Part shown: piece by piece, positions 37,025-46,363 of the stretch
How positions within the stretch are numbered: the first letter of the stretch is position 1
Layout: each line of letters begins with the position of its first letter
Assembly: GCA_025360815.1 (NCBI GenBank)
Contig: JANYBL010000110.1
Span: 1-63,110 of the forward strand
DNA length: 63,110 bases
Reading direction: 5' to 3'
DNA from: Burkholderiales bacterium
GTDB taxonomy: Bacteria > Pseudomonadota > Gammaproteobacteria > Burkholderiales > Usitatibacteraceae
Made by a program: the position numbers and the translations under genes
Notes under the pieces: generated by a model
Told to the model about the DNA's origin: nothing
Databases searched by the model: none
Seen by the model: only the letters and a program-made list of their open reading frames with translations

Positions 37025-39309
37025 GCCAAGAAATTAACACAAACGCGGCCAAATTCGTCACGCACGGTAATACCGACATCGCTATCACTCACGCTATGGC
37101 ACTGCGCGGCACTCACACCCGACAAAAACGCCACACCATTTTCAACGGACAGCGTGACAACATCGTTCATCACGCAAGGCTGACCTCTGGGAACACCAAA
37201 CAGCCACGCCTCGTTGATGGGAGCAGCCAAATCCATTTCGCCGGTGTGCATCATCGCCGGCCCCAAACACAACACATATCCGTCACGCCCCCACACAGGC
37301 AGCTCGTGAATCGCCTTTTGAATCACGCGGGTGTGACCGCCAACGATCCTCTCACCGGTCGTCAAATCGTGCCAAATTTCACCGGCCGGGAAATAAACCT
37401 CGACCTCGCCGCCCGCCGCAATAATCGGTGCGACCAACAAGGCGTCGCCAAATAGATACTGCATCTCAAACGATCGTGCCAGCCGATCGTGCGGGAAAGC
37501 AAGCGGCATGGCGCGCATGAGCGGCAGGCCGGTCAGCACAGCCTGTTGCGAAGCACCCATGATGTACGGAATCAGCCGGTATCGGAACGCCAGCAATTTT
37601 TTTGCAACCGCTTCTGTCGCTTCCCCCAAGCCCCAAGGCTCGCGTACACCGATCCCGTGATAGCGAAAGTGTGAGCAAAAAATACCGTTCGCCGTCCAGC
37701 GCAAGTAAAGCTCGCCGTCCGGCTGCTGCGCCCCATAAAAGCCGCCGACATCAGTCGCGTAATACGGCACACCACTCAACCCATAGCTCAACGCACCGCG
37801 AATGCTTGCTGCCATCCCTTCCCAATCGGTCTGCGGATCGCCGCCCCACTGCATCGGAAACCGCTGACTGCCAATAAAACCATCCCGCCCCCATACCATC
37901 GGCGCACCCCTGCCATGCTGTTCGTTATAGCTTTTGGTGGCATTGTAGACGCACGCGTTGTAGAGCAGCGGATAGACATTGTGCAAGCGTCGCCCGGTAT
38001 CGCCGTTGTGCGCCACCATATCGTCTTCAACCTGCTCACCGAAATCCGTTTTGATCACATCTACGCCATCATCAAATAATTTATTGTGGCTGTCTGCCCA
38101 AAATGCTGCAGCGGCAGGATGCGTGAAATCGAGAATACCGGACGGCGGAAGCGGCGTAAGCACGGCACCGAATGGATTGTCGGTTGGATCTTTTACCCAA
38201 TCGAACACGTAGGCCGCGCCTTCTTTATTTTTAAGCAACCAGCCTTTGGCTTGCAGCTCTTTAAAAAGCGGATTGTGCACTGAAATATACGGATATTCCC
38301 AAGCGCAGACCTTGAGATTGTGGTTGCGAAGTTGGCCCAATATTTTTTTCGGATCATCAAAGCGCGATTTGTCCCACTCGAAAGCAAACCGCGTCCGCAC
38401 TTCCCACGCGGCGCGGCCATCAAGCGTGATGACATCGCAGGGGATCTCGCGTTTGCGCAGCGCAGCCGCTGTGTCAATCGCTTCTTGCGGTGTTTTGTAG
38501 TACGCACGCGAAAGCCACATGCCAAAGCTCCACAATGGCGGAATCGCCGCACGGCCTGTGAGCTTGGTGTACGAGTCAATTATTGCAGCTGGCTCGCCGC
38601 CGAATAAAAATAAATCGAGCGCGTCGTCTTCGATCTCAACCACATAGCTGCGATGTGACCATTGCGGATAACCCGCACCGTGCCGTACCACGCCTGGCGT
38701 ATGCGCCAGCAAGCCCCAGCCGTCGGGGCTCCAGCAAAAGGGAATGTTTTTGTACGATAACTCCGTATTCACGCCCAGCGCATCCTCAGTACGGCCGCGG
38801 ATGAGTTGGCCGCGTTTATTCAACGGTCCGAACTTTTCGCCCATGCCGTAGATGGCGGTATTGCTTTCGAGGGCAAAGGCTGCGCACCAGAGACTCCGAC
38901 CGCCACGATTTTCAGTATCCCCGACGCCAAACGCGGGCAACCGGCTGCGGCCGCGGAAATGTTGGTCGGTAATAGAGGCGAGAATGGTTTTGCCGTTGCG
39001 GGTGAGCTTCAGACGCAGCGGCGTACACGTTAATTCAAGCACCATCTCACCGGCGCTTATCTGCCAAACACCAGGCGCAGCAACGACTTTGAGTACTTCG
39101 CTCGCATTTGGTTGCTGCAATAATTGGTAATCCGGTAACTCCGATTTGCCAATGGTTAAGCGAAAGGTGTTCGCCGCATGTGCCGAAACCCGTAGGGGGA
39201 TGCCGTCCACTTCAAAGTGGGCATCATGCGTGCTGTCCGAAATAAAGCGAACCTCATTGAGACGCTGAAATGCGGCTTGATTCAAACTATCAAATGACAA
39301 CGTAGCCAC
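37021..39309 (-). CDS. GH31 alpha-glycosidase (alpha-xylosidase-like)
   Basis: The 762-residue protein has an N-terminal sandwich domain and a GH31 barrel. The nucleophile is D422 in IKTDFGEQ and the acid/base is D491 in QWGGDPQTDW, both placed as in E. coli YicI (772 residues). Segments such as LWSFGMWLSRAYY and FKELQAKGWLLKN also resemble YicI more than the sulfoquinovosidase YihQ (678 residues). I do not see an Arg-x-x-Trp pair like the sulfonate-binding pair of YihQ; the region reads VRTRFAFEWD. No signal peptide is seen, so it acts on imported glycosides in the cytoplasm. The substrate is therefore open: a sulfoquinovoside by context, or a xyloside by sequence type. Confidence 0.88.
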   Translation of the reverse strand: MATLSFDSLNQAAFQRLNEVRFISDSTHDAHFEVDGIPLRVSAHAANTFRLTIGKSELPDYQLLQQPNASEVLKVVAAPGVWQISAGEMVLELTCTPLRLKLTRNGKTILASITDQHFRGRSRLPAFGVGDTENRGGRSLWCAAFALESNTAIYGMGEKFGPLNKRGQLIRGRTEDALGVNTELSYKNIPFCWSPDGWGLLAHTPGVVRHGAGYPQWSHRSYVVEIEDDALDLFLFGGEPAAIIDSYTKLTGRAAIPPLWSFGMWLSRAYYKTPQEAIDTAAALRKREIPCDVITLDGRAAWEVRTRFAFEWDKSRFDDPKKILGQLRNHNLKVCAWEYPYISVHNPLFKELQAKGWLLKNKEGAAYVFDWVKDPTDNPFGAVLTPLPPSGILDFTHPAAAAFWADSHNKLFDDGVDVIKTDFGEQVEDDMVAHNGDTGRRLHNVYPLLYNACVYNATKSYNEQHGRGAPMVWGRDGFIGSQRFPMQWGGDPQTDWEGMAASIRGALSYGLSGVPYYATDVGGFYGAQQPDGELYLRWTANGIFCSHFRYHGIGVREPWGLGEATEAVAKKLLAFRYRLIPYIMGASQQAVLTGLPLMRAMPLAFPHDRLARSFEMQYLFGDALLVAPIIAAGGEVEVYFPAGEIWHDLTTGERIVGGHTRVIQKAIHELPVWGRDGYVLCLGPAMMHTGEMDLAAPINEAWLFGVPRGQPCVMNDVVTLSVENGVAFLSGVSAAQCHSVSDSDVGITVRDEFGRVCVNFLA

Positions 39310-39379
39310 TCCTATTAATTGAGCGAATTTGTTCCAATCGTTTGCGTTGACCTCGGCTAGAACCCATTGCTTCTTACCC

Positions 39380-40231
39380 CTAGCCCTTCAGTCCGCCCGA
39401 TGTTAATCCGCTCACCACTTTATCTTGGAACACCACAATCACAATCACCACCGGCACCATCGCCACCACCAGCGCCGCCGAAATAATCGGCCATGGAAAC
39501 GCAAATTCGCCCTGATACATTTGAATACCGACCGGCAATGTGCGATAGGCGACGGCAGAATTAAGCGAGAGCGCCAATAAAAATTCATCCCATGAATTCA
39601 CAAAGGCCAATATACCCGCCGTAAACACACCGGGCGCTGCCAGCGGCACGACGATGCGCCACAACGCACCCAGTCGTGTGCAGCCATCGAGCATCGCGGC
39701 ATTCTCGATATCGCGCGGAATGTCATGGAAAAAACTCACCAGCATTAAGGTGCAAATTGGCAGATTCAACACCGTATAGGGCAAAATCAACGCCCAATAA
39801 CTATTGAGTAAATTAGCCGCTCGCATAATCTCAAACAAAGGCACCATCAGCGTCACCAGTGGGAACATCGAGACGGCAATAATCGAGGTCAAAATCAGAT
39901 CGCGGCGTTTAAGGTTAAGCCGTGCAATGGCGTAGGCCGCCAAAGCGCTGATGAACAAACTCAGCATCGTCGACAAAATTGCAACGGTGCCGCTGTTCAA
40001 CAGATAGGTCAACAGCGGCTGATCGCGAAAGGCTGAAATGAAATTTTGCAGCGTGGGATTATGGGGTAAATAAGTGATCGGTTTGGCGGTCAGCTCGACC
40101 TCACCTTTCAGCGACGTCGCCAATATCCACAAGGCGGGGAAAAGGCCGTTGACGATCACAATGGCAGCCGCAAGCCAGCGCAGTCGTTTGGACGACAATA
40201 GATTGCTCATTTTATTTTCACTCATCGTCAA
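39380..40231 (-). CDS. Sugar ABC transporter permease, MalG type
   Basis: This 283-residue inner-membrane protein has six hydrophobic segments and the EAA loop of carbohydrate permeases (ENAAMLDGCTRLGALWRIVVP), which contacts the ATPase. It ends VFQDKVVSGLTSGGLKG, as MalG-type subunits do. Its start overlaps the partner permease by 4 bp. It forms the CUT1-type uptake channel with the MalF-type subunit, serving the glycoside taken up for the GH31 enzyme. Confidence 0.92.
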   Translation of the reverse strand: MTMSENKMSNLLSSKRLRWLAAAIVIVNGLFPALWILATSLKGEVELTAKPITYLPHNPTLQNFISAFRDQPLLTYLLNSGTVAILSTMLSLFISALAAYAIARLNLKRRDLILTSIIAVSMFPLVTLMVPLFEIMRAANLLNSYWALILPYTVLNLPICTLMLVSFFHDIPRDIENAAMLDGCTRLGALWRIVVPLAAPGVFTAGILAFVNSWDEFLLALSLNSAVAYRTLPVGIQMYQGEFAFPWPIISAALVVAMVPVVIVIVVFQDKVVSGLTSGGLKG

Positions 40232-41142
40232 TCCCGGCCGCCACGCACGTAGCGCAGATACACAAACGTGGTCGCCATTGACAACATAAACATAAACACC
40301 GCCAGCGCCGAGCTATAACCCAGATCGAGGTAATCAACTGAATTGAGCTGAATGTACATCGCCAATGTCTGCGCCTCTTCGCCAGGCCCCGGCATGCTAA
40401 ACGGAATATCGAAGGATTGAATGGCGGTAAGAGTGCGGAAAATCAGAGCGATTAACATTGAGGGTATTAGCAGCGGCAGCGTGATTTCAACAAACTGCGT
40501 CCACCGTGATGCGCCATCAACTTCGGCGGCTTCATACAATGAAGCCGGAATCGTTTGCAATCCGGCAAGTAAAATCAGCGCCATGAACGACGATGTTTTC
40601 CAAACGGTAGCGATACAAATCGCCATCATCGTGAGTGATGGCGAGTTGAACCAAATCTGCGGCTCCCAGCCCAGACTTGGCATTAAGGTGGCAATGCGGC
40701 GAATTATATCGTTGAAGATGCCGTATTCGCTATGAAAAAACCACGCAAAAATGAGTCCGACAAATGCGAGCGGCAACGCCCACGGCAACAGCAATGAAAG
40801 CCGAATCAGCCCGCGATATTTGAACGGCATATTTGCCAACATCGCCAGGCCCAGCCCCACCACCAGTGCACCGGGCACGGTGACGAATGTGATGATGAGC
40901 GTATTTTTAACCGCGCGCCAGAACATCGCGTCGTTGAGCGCAGCAAGATAATTTTCGAATCCGACAAACCGAACAGGTACGCCGCGTGAAAGCCGAATAT
41001 CAAAAAAACTATTAACAATAAGGCTTAAAACGGGATAGGCCACAATCAGCAAAATGAACACAATTGCGGGCGTCAACAGCAGCCACGCCAGCGTTGTTTC
41101 GCTGGGATCAATGATTCGATCGATAAGGGCGCGTTTTTGCAT
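40228..41142 (-). CDS. Sugar ABC transporter permease, MalF type
   Basis: The 304-residue protein has six hydrophobic segments. The EAA loop reads ASLYEAAEVDGASRWTQFVE, the ATPase contact site. The first membrane segment (AWLLLTPAIVFILLIVAY) and the LRYVRGGRD end are typical of MalF/UgpA-type subunits without the long periplasmic loop of E. coli MalF. It lies between the binding protein gene and the MalG-type gene in one operon. Confidence 0.92.
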   Translation of the reverse strand: MQKRALIDRIIDPSETTLAWLLLTPAIVFILLIVAYPVLSLIVNSFFDIRLSRGVPVRFVGFENYLAALNDAMFWRAVKNTLIITFVTVPGALVVGLGLAMLANMPFKYRGLIRLSLLLPWALPLAFVGLIFAWFFHSEYGIFNDIIRRIATLMPSLGWEPQIWFNSPSLTMMAICIATVWKTSSFMALILLAGLQTIPASLYEAAEVDGASRWTQFVEITLPLLIPSMLIALIFRTLTAIQSFDIPFSMPGPGEEAQTLAMYIQLNSVDYLDLGYSSALAVFMFMLSMATTFVYLRYVRGGRD

Positions 41143-41156
41143 TGGACTATTTTTAG

Positions 41157-42434
41157 CTACCGCACGGCGCGGCCAACGCGCAATTCAATTTCAGCCAAGG
41201 CTTCTGACGGTTTTTTCACGCCCGCCATGACGGTGTTGGTGTTGATCCGAAGTGCATCAGAGACCATTTTGTACATCGGCGTAACGGGGCGCGGACGCGC
41301 TGTGAGCACGACCGGTAAAGCGTCGGCGAACCAAGGGATCGCCTTGGTAACATCCTGATCCTCGTAAACCGAGGCAAAAACTGGATGGAACGATCCGCGA
41401 ATCGCCAACTGCTTTGATGTTTCCGGGCTCGACAGCCAACGAATCAGCGCAGCCGAAGCCGCCTTATTTTTTGAGAATGCTGACACCGCCCAATTCCATC
41501 CACCCATGCAAGAAACGGATTTACCGCCATCCATTGCGGGTAGCTTGGCCACACCTACTTTGTTGGCCACTTGTGTATCAGCGCCCGATTCAAAATGATT
41601 CCACGCGTAGCCCCAGTTCACGGCGAAAATGACGCGACCCGCTTGAAACTCTTTACGGGTGTCGTCTGTTCCTACTTCAGCAACATTTTTCTTGGCAACA
41701 CCTTGGTTCACCATGTCGCGCCACATGGCAAGCCCAGCCTCGGCCTTTGGGGCGTCAAACGTCAATTTGCCGTCACGAAGCATCTCGCCACCGAGGCTCC
41801 AATAGGGCAGTAAAAATGTACAGACGGTTCCTTCAATTGCTTTTGCCTGAAAGCTCAGGCCTTGCAAGGTGGCGTTGTGCTCGCCAGCAGAAATCGTGCG
41901 CGCCATATTGGCCAATTCGGGCCATGTCGTTGGTGGCTGAAAACCATATTTTTTGAGCAAATCTTTGCGATAGTAAAGGAACATCGAATCGGCGAATGCG
42001 GGTAGTGCAATAATTTTGCCATCAATTGTATTGGCCTCCCGGTACGCGGGGAGATAATGGCTCATGGCCGCTTCCAGCGCCGTGCTCGAGCCGAAATAGG
42101 CATTCAGCGGCTCCGCCCATCCGGCTGCTGCAAATTGCGCTGGGCGCACGACATCAATTAAAAAAACATCTAGCGTAGTGTCTTTGGCCGTTAACACCAT
42201 ATTCAAGTATTTTTGATGCAAGTCCGAAGTCGCGCCGCCAATTTCGAGGTCAATTTTAATGCTGGGATTCACTGCCATGTAGCTTGCAAATAGTTCGCGC
42301 ATTAAATCCGGGCGTTGCTGGCCGCCAATATAAACCTTTAACCGCGTTGTTGTCTGCTCGGCAAACGCATTCTCGGCGACAGCGAGCAAAATTGCGGCTG
42401 ACAGCACAAAAATAGTACGGAACATCGTGCGCAT
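41157..42434 (-). CDS. Extracellular sugar-binding protein of the ABC transporter
   Basis: This 425-residue periplasmic protein has a signal peptide (IFVLSAAILLAVAENAFA) and the layout of group 1 solute-binding proteins. Visible segments are DVFLIDVVRPAQFAAAGWAEPL, YYRKDLLKKYGFQPPTTW and MGGWNWAVSAFSKNK. It should bind a mono- or disaccharide-sized glycoside; which one cannot be read from sequence. It lies 2 bp from the ATPase gene and 14 bp from the first permease gene. Confidence 0.9.
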   Translation of the reverse strand: MRTMFRTIFVLSAAILLAVAENAFAEQTTTRLKVYIGGQQRPDLMRELFASYMAVNPSIKIDLEIGGATSDLHQKYLNMVLTAKDTTLDVFLIDVVRPAQFAAAGWAEPLNAYFGSSTALEAAMSHYLPAYREANTIDGKIIALPAFADSMFLYYRKDLLKKYGFQPPTTWPELANMARTISAGEHNATLQGLSFQAKAIEGTVCTFLLPYWSLGGEMLRDGKLTFDAPKAEAGLAMWRDMVNQGVAKKNVAEVGTDDTRKEFQAGRVIFAVNWGYAWNHFESGADTQVANKVGVAKLPAMDGGKSVSCMGGWNWAVSAFSKNKAASAALIRWLSSPETSKQLAIRGSFHPVFASVYEDQDVTKAIPWFADALPVVLTARPRPVTPMYKMVSDALRINTNTVMAGVKKPSEALAEIELRVGRAVR

Positions 42435-42436
42435 GA

Positions 42437-43624
42437 TTACGGTGCGCCGCTCGTTGAGGCGTTTGCGAAAGCGCTCATGGCAGCGTTAAGAATCGCACTA
42501 CCTGTCGCCGGATCAAACAAATGAAACTTGTCCATATTGACCCAGAGCGTAATGTTCTCGTTTTGTTTGAGCCGCGCAGCAGGCGGCAATCGCGCAATCA
42601 ATTCGCCACCGCTACATTGCAGGGTTACTAATGTCTCAGCACCGAGCGGCTCGACAACGATCACTTTTGCCGGCATCGGCGCATCGTTTTTGCCGGTTGC
42701 TTCCAGCGCCAAATTCTCCGGGCGAATTCCGAATTCAATTGGCTTGCCGTGCCATGACAGATCAAGCGGTGTGGCAACCGCAGGCATCACCAACAGCGTG
42801 CTCGTGGCGTCCGAGCCAAGCTTTATTTTCAATTTACCATCTTCATTGGCGATAACACTGGCCGATAGAAAATTCATGGGTGGCGAACCCGTGAACCCTG
42901 CGACAAATTTTGAAACAGGTTGATTGTAAATCTCATCCGGCGTGCCGACCTGCATAATATTACCGCCGGAAAGTACGACAATGCGCTCAGCTAACGTCAT
43001 CGCTTCCGTTTGATCGTGCGTGACGTAGATCGCGGTGGCGCCAATACGCTGGTGCAGTTTTTTAATTTCGGTCCGCATTTCGGAGCGCAATAGCGCATCG
43101 AGGTTTGATAGCGGCTCATCAAATAAAAACAACTTCGGCTGGCGTACGATCGCGCGACCCATTGCAACACGCTGCCGCTGCCCGCCCGAAAGCGCCCGCG
43201 GTTTACGATTAAGCAAATGGTCGATCTTTAAAATCGTAGCGACATCGTGAACACGTTTTTCAATGTCGGCCTTAGCGAGTTTGCGCAGCTTTAAACCGAA
43301 CGCCAAATTATCAAATACGGTTTTATGCGGATAGAGCGCGTAGTCTTGAAACACCATCGCGATATCGCGTTCCCGCGGCGGCAGATCATTGACGACACGT
43401 CCATCAATCGAAATTTCACCTTCGGAAATGCCTTCAAGGCCGGCAACCATGCGCATCAGGGTGGATTTTCCGCAGCCGGATGGGCCGACAAAAACGACAA
43501 ACTCGCCTTTTTTGATTTCAAGGTTAATGCCGTGCAAAACCTTCACGCCAGTTTTGGTGCCGTTGTCGTAAACCTTGACGACTTGACTGAACCGAACGCC
43601 GGATGCAGATTGAGCGTTGTTCAT
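42437..43624 (-). CDS. Sugar ABC transporter ATPase, UgpC/MalK type
   Basis: The 395-residue ATPase has GPSGCGKST (Walker A), the signature LSGGQRQRVAMGRAI, and Walker B LFLFDEPLSNLD, with the switch His in YVTHDQTEAM. A C-terminal TOBE/regulatory region of about 140 residues follows, as in MalK and UgpC. It powers the two permeases of this operon. Seven bases separate it from the aldolase gene upstream. Confidence 0.93.
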   Translation of the reverse strand: MNNAQSASGVRFSQVVKVYDNGTKTGVKVLHGINLEIKKGEFVVFVGPSGCGKSTLMRMVAGLEGISEGEISIDGRVVNDLPPRERDIAMVFQDYALYPHKTVFDNLAFGLKLRKLAKADIEKRVHDVATILKIDHLLNRKPRALSGGQRQRVAMGRAIVRQPKLFLFDEPLSNLDALLRSEMRTEIKKLHQRIGATAIYVTHDQTEAMTLAERIVVLSGGNIMQVGTPDEIYNQPVSKFVAGFTGSPPMNFLSASVIANEDGKLKIKLGSDATSTLLVMPAVATPLDLSWHGKPIEFGIRPENLALEATGKNDAPMPAKVIVVEPLGAETLVTLQCSGGELIARLPPAARLKQNENITLWVNMDKFHLFDPATGSAILNAAMSAFANASTSGAP

Positions 43625-43631
43625 CGGGATC

Positions 43632-44465
43632 TCAATATGCGCCTGTTGTCAGCGGCTTTGCCAGCGCGGGCTTCATTGCGGCAAAAAATGCATTGGCTTG
43701 GCGCATCATCATGCCCATATCGGAGGCAATGGCAACATAGTTGTAACCATAATCAATAAATTTTTGCACCATCTCCGGCGTTGGCCCGACGATACCGATC
43801 GGTTTGCCAATCGCATGAGCACGCTCTGCGCATTTTTTTAAAACTGCCTGAATATCCGGATGCGCGATATTACCCAAATGCCCCATCGCCGCTGAGAGAT
43901 CCCCCGGCCCCATAAATAGCGCATCGACACCCTCAACGGCTGCAATGGCCTCTAACTGTTCAACCGCGGCCGGTGTTTCTAACTGAATCATGCAGGTGAT
44001 CGCGTCATTGGCGCGGCTACCGTAATCTGCGAGCGTGCCGTAGCGACTGCCACGATGCATGGCCGCATAACCTCTCGTGCCGATAATACCGTGCGCCTTT
44101 TCACCAGGCTGCGGATATTTTGTGGCAGCCACAGCCCGCTGTGCTTCATCGGCATTTTGTACAAACGGGAACATCAATGTCTGTGCGCCAATGTCTAATG
44201 CTCTTTTAACCATCACCGCATCGTTCCACGCTAAGCGGACGACTGGTACTGCTTTTGTGCCTGCAATCGCCTGAAGAATTTGATACGCATCACGATAGTC
44301 AATCGGCACATGCTCCATATCGACCACCAGCCAATCAAATCCAATACAGCCCATCGCCTCTGCCGTGGCTGAGTTGCCGGACATGAGCCAAGTGCCCAAT
44401 GGGATTGTTGGTTCAGCCAGCAAGGCGCGGAAAGGGTTGTTTAAAATATCCATGGTGGAATCCAT
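43632..44465 (-). CDS. HpcH/HpaI aldolase, candidate 2-keto-3-deoxy-6-sulfogluconate aldolase
   Basis: This 277-residue class II aldolase has the family features: VVDMEHVPIDY with the base-side Glu, PVVRLAW with the pyruvate-binding Arg, TLMFPFVQNADEA, the metal ligand Glu in MIQLETPAAV and Asp in FMGPGDLSAAMG. It splits 2-keto-3-deoxy acids to pyruvate and an aldehyde. With an IlvD/Edd dehydratase upstream it forms the lower half of an Entner-Doudoroff type path; the aldehyde would be sulfolactaldehyde in the sulfo-ED version. No clear ribosome binding site distinguishes 44465 from 44453 as the start. Confidence 0.85.
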   Translation of the reverse strand: MDSTMDILNNPFRALLAEPTIPLGTWLMSGNSATAEAMGCIGFDWLVVDMEHVPIDYRDAYQILQAIAGTKAVPVVRLAWNDAVMVKRALDIGAQTLMFPFVQNADEAQRAVAATKYPQPGEKAHGIIGTRGYAAMHRGSRYGTLADYGSRANDAITCMIQLETPAAVEQLEAIAAVEGVDALFMGPGDLSAAMGHLGNIAHPDIQAVLKKCAERAHAIGKPIGIVGPTPEMVQKFIDYGYNYVAIASDMGMMMRQANAFFAAMKPALAKPLTTGAY

Positions 44466-44477
44466 AAAATTATACGT

Positions 44478-46229
44478 TCAATAAATCGATGGCTCCGGCG
44501 TTTTCGCCGTCCCCGATAAGAAGTCAAAATCGCAACCGTCATTGGCCTGCGAAACATGCTGAATGTAGAGCTTGGTGTAACCACGCTGAAAAATTTGCGC
44601 GGCCGGCTTCCAAGCGGAGCGTCGGCGCGAGAGTTCATCATCAGGCACCAGCATGTTAAGCGATCTAGCGTCCACATCGAGCTCAATGATATCGCCCGTT
44701 TGCACCAGCGCAAGTGGTCCGCCAATCGCAGCCTCCGGCGAAATATGCACCACGCAGCTTCCAAAATGGGTGCCGCTCATCCGCGCATCCGAGAGCCTAA
44801 CCATGTCACGAATGCCCCGCTGAAGCAGCTTTTTGGGAATCGGTAAATTGCCCCATTCGGGCATGCCTGGCGCACCTTGCGGACCGCCATTTCGTAAGAT
44901 AATCACCGTGTTCTCATCAACATCTAAATCGGGCAGATGAATTTGCGCAAGCATTTCGGCGTTGGAGTCGAATACCAGCGCACGGCCTTCGTGTTTAAAA
45001 AATTTCGGGCTCGCAGCCGATGGCTTGATGATCGCGCCGTCCGGACAAAGATTGCCACGCAGGACAGCAAGCGCAGCGCCGGGTGCGACAGGATTGGCAA
45101 CATGACGAATGACGGTTGCATCATCATTGACCGCAGCGGCGATATTTTCGCCTAGCGATTTGCCGGTGATTGTCATCGCATCGAGTTTCAAATGGGGTTT
45201 GATTTCCTGGAGCAACGCTGGCATACCACCGGCGAAGAAAAAATCTTCCATCAATTTATCGCCCGACGGAAACAAATTGGCGATGACCGGAATGCGCCGT
45301 GCCATCGCGTCCATTTCGTCCAGACTGAGCTTGATGCCCGCCCGCCCTGCCATCGCAATCAAATGAATCGCCGCGTTCGTAGAGCCGCCCAGCGCCATGT
45401 AAGCGGCAACAGCATTGGCGAATGAATCATCGGTTAGGAACGCGGATGGCTTTAAATCCTCCCACACCATATCGACAATCCGCGCCCCGCACGTTGAAGC
45501 CATCCGCACGTGATTTGCGTCCATGGCGGGAATGCTACTCGCACCCGGCAAGGTCAGTCCCATCGCCTCAACAATACTCGTCATGGTGCTGGCGGTACCC
45601 ATGGTGTTGCAGGTGCCTGGCGAACGGGTCATTTTCGCCTCAAGCCTGATCCACTCCGGCTGATTGATGTTGCCGGCTACATACTCATCCCAGAATTTTT
45701 TGGTATGAGTTCCGGCACCCACCGTTTGACCCTTGTAACGATCGTTGAGCATCGGCCCGGCGGGACAGAAGATAGTCGGAATATCCATGCTAATCGCGCC
45801 CATTAGCGTGCCCGGCGTGGTTTTATCACAGCCGGCCAGCAAGACCACACCATCCACTGGATGCGATCGTAACAACTCCTCGACTTCCATCGCCAGGAAA
45901 TTTCGGTAGAGCATCGTGGTCGGCTTTACCATCACTTCGCCAAGCGAAAGCGCGGGCAATTCAACCGGAAAACCACCTGCCAACAAGATGCCGCGCCGCA
46001 CATCTTCGGCGCGCTCCCTCAAATGCGCGTGGCAAGGCGAAAGATCACTCCAAGTGTTGATGATGGCGATAACCGGGCGGTTTAAAAATTCATCACGCCG
46101 CAACCCCATTTGCTGCAGCCGTTGCCGGTGCGCAAATGAGCGCATATCGTCCCGCGCCAACCAGCGTTGACTACGCAGCGATTCTAGGGGGCGAAGCGTG
46201 TTTTGTGTGTTGGCGGACATGGCATCCAT
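44478..46229 (-). CDS. IlvD/Edd-family sugar-acid dehydratase, candidate sulfogluconate dehydratase
   Basis: The 583-residue iron-sulfur dehydratase shows cluster-ligand Cys residues in SPCHAHL, LAGCDKTTPG and SPGTCNTMGTA, plus GGSTNAAIHL and the C-terminal LSDARMSGTHFGSCVVH. It is closest in pattern to the arabinonate/xylonate dehydratase branch, which works on sugar acids rather than dihydroxyisovalerate. It would remove water from the aldonate to give the 2-keto-3-deoxy acid cleaved by the aldolase 12 bp downstream. The sulfonated substrate is inferred from the regulon; a plain pentonate or hexonate remains possible. Confidence 0.87.
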   Translation of the reverse strand: MDAMSANTQNTLRPLESLRSQRWLARDDMRSFAHRQRLQQMGLRRDEFLNRPVIAIINTWSDLSPCHAHLRERAEDVRRGILLAGGFPVELPALSLGEVMVKPTTMLYRNFLAMEVEELLRSHPVDGVVLLAGCDKTTPGTLMGAISMDIPTIFCPAGPMLNDRYKGQTVGAGTHTKKFWDEYVAGNINQPEWIRLEAKMTRSPGTCNTMGTASTMTSIVEAMGLTLPGASSIPAMDANHVRMASTCGARIVDMVWEDLKPSAFLTDDSFANAVAAYMALGGSTNAAIHLIAMAGRAGIKLSLDEMDAMARRIPVIANLFPSGDKLMEDFFFAGGMPALLQEIKPHLKLDAMTITGKSLGENIAAAVNDDATVIRHVANPVAPGAALAVLRGNLCPDGAIIKPSAASPKFFKHEGRALVFDSNAEMLAQIHLPDLDVDENTVIILRNGGPQGAPGMPEWGNLPIPKKLLQRGIRDMVRLSDARMSGTHFGSCVVHISPEAAIGGPLALVQTGDIIELDVDARSLNMLVPDDELSRRRSAWKPAAQIFQRGYTKLYIQHVSQANDGCDFDFLSGTAKTPEPSIY

Positions 46230-46363
46230 TGTAAGCGGATGCCTTTCGTCGAATGAAATTCGCCAACAGACATCCGTCTATTTGCCGCTTGGCAAATCGC
46301 GCTTCAGGGAGCGCAATGTGCCAAGCGCTGCGGCAACAATTAAGATAACGATTAGGACAAAGA

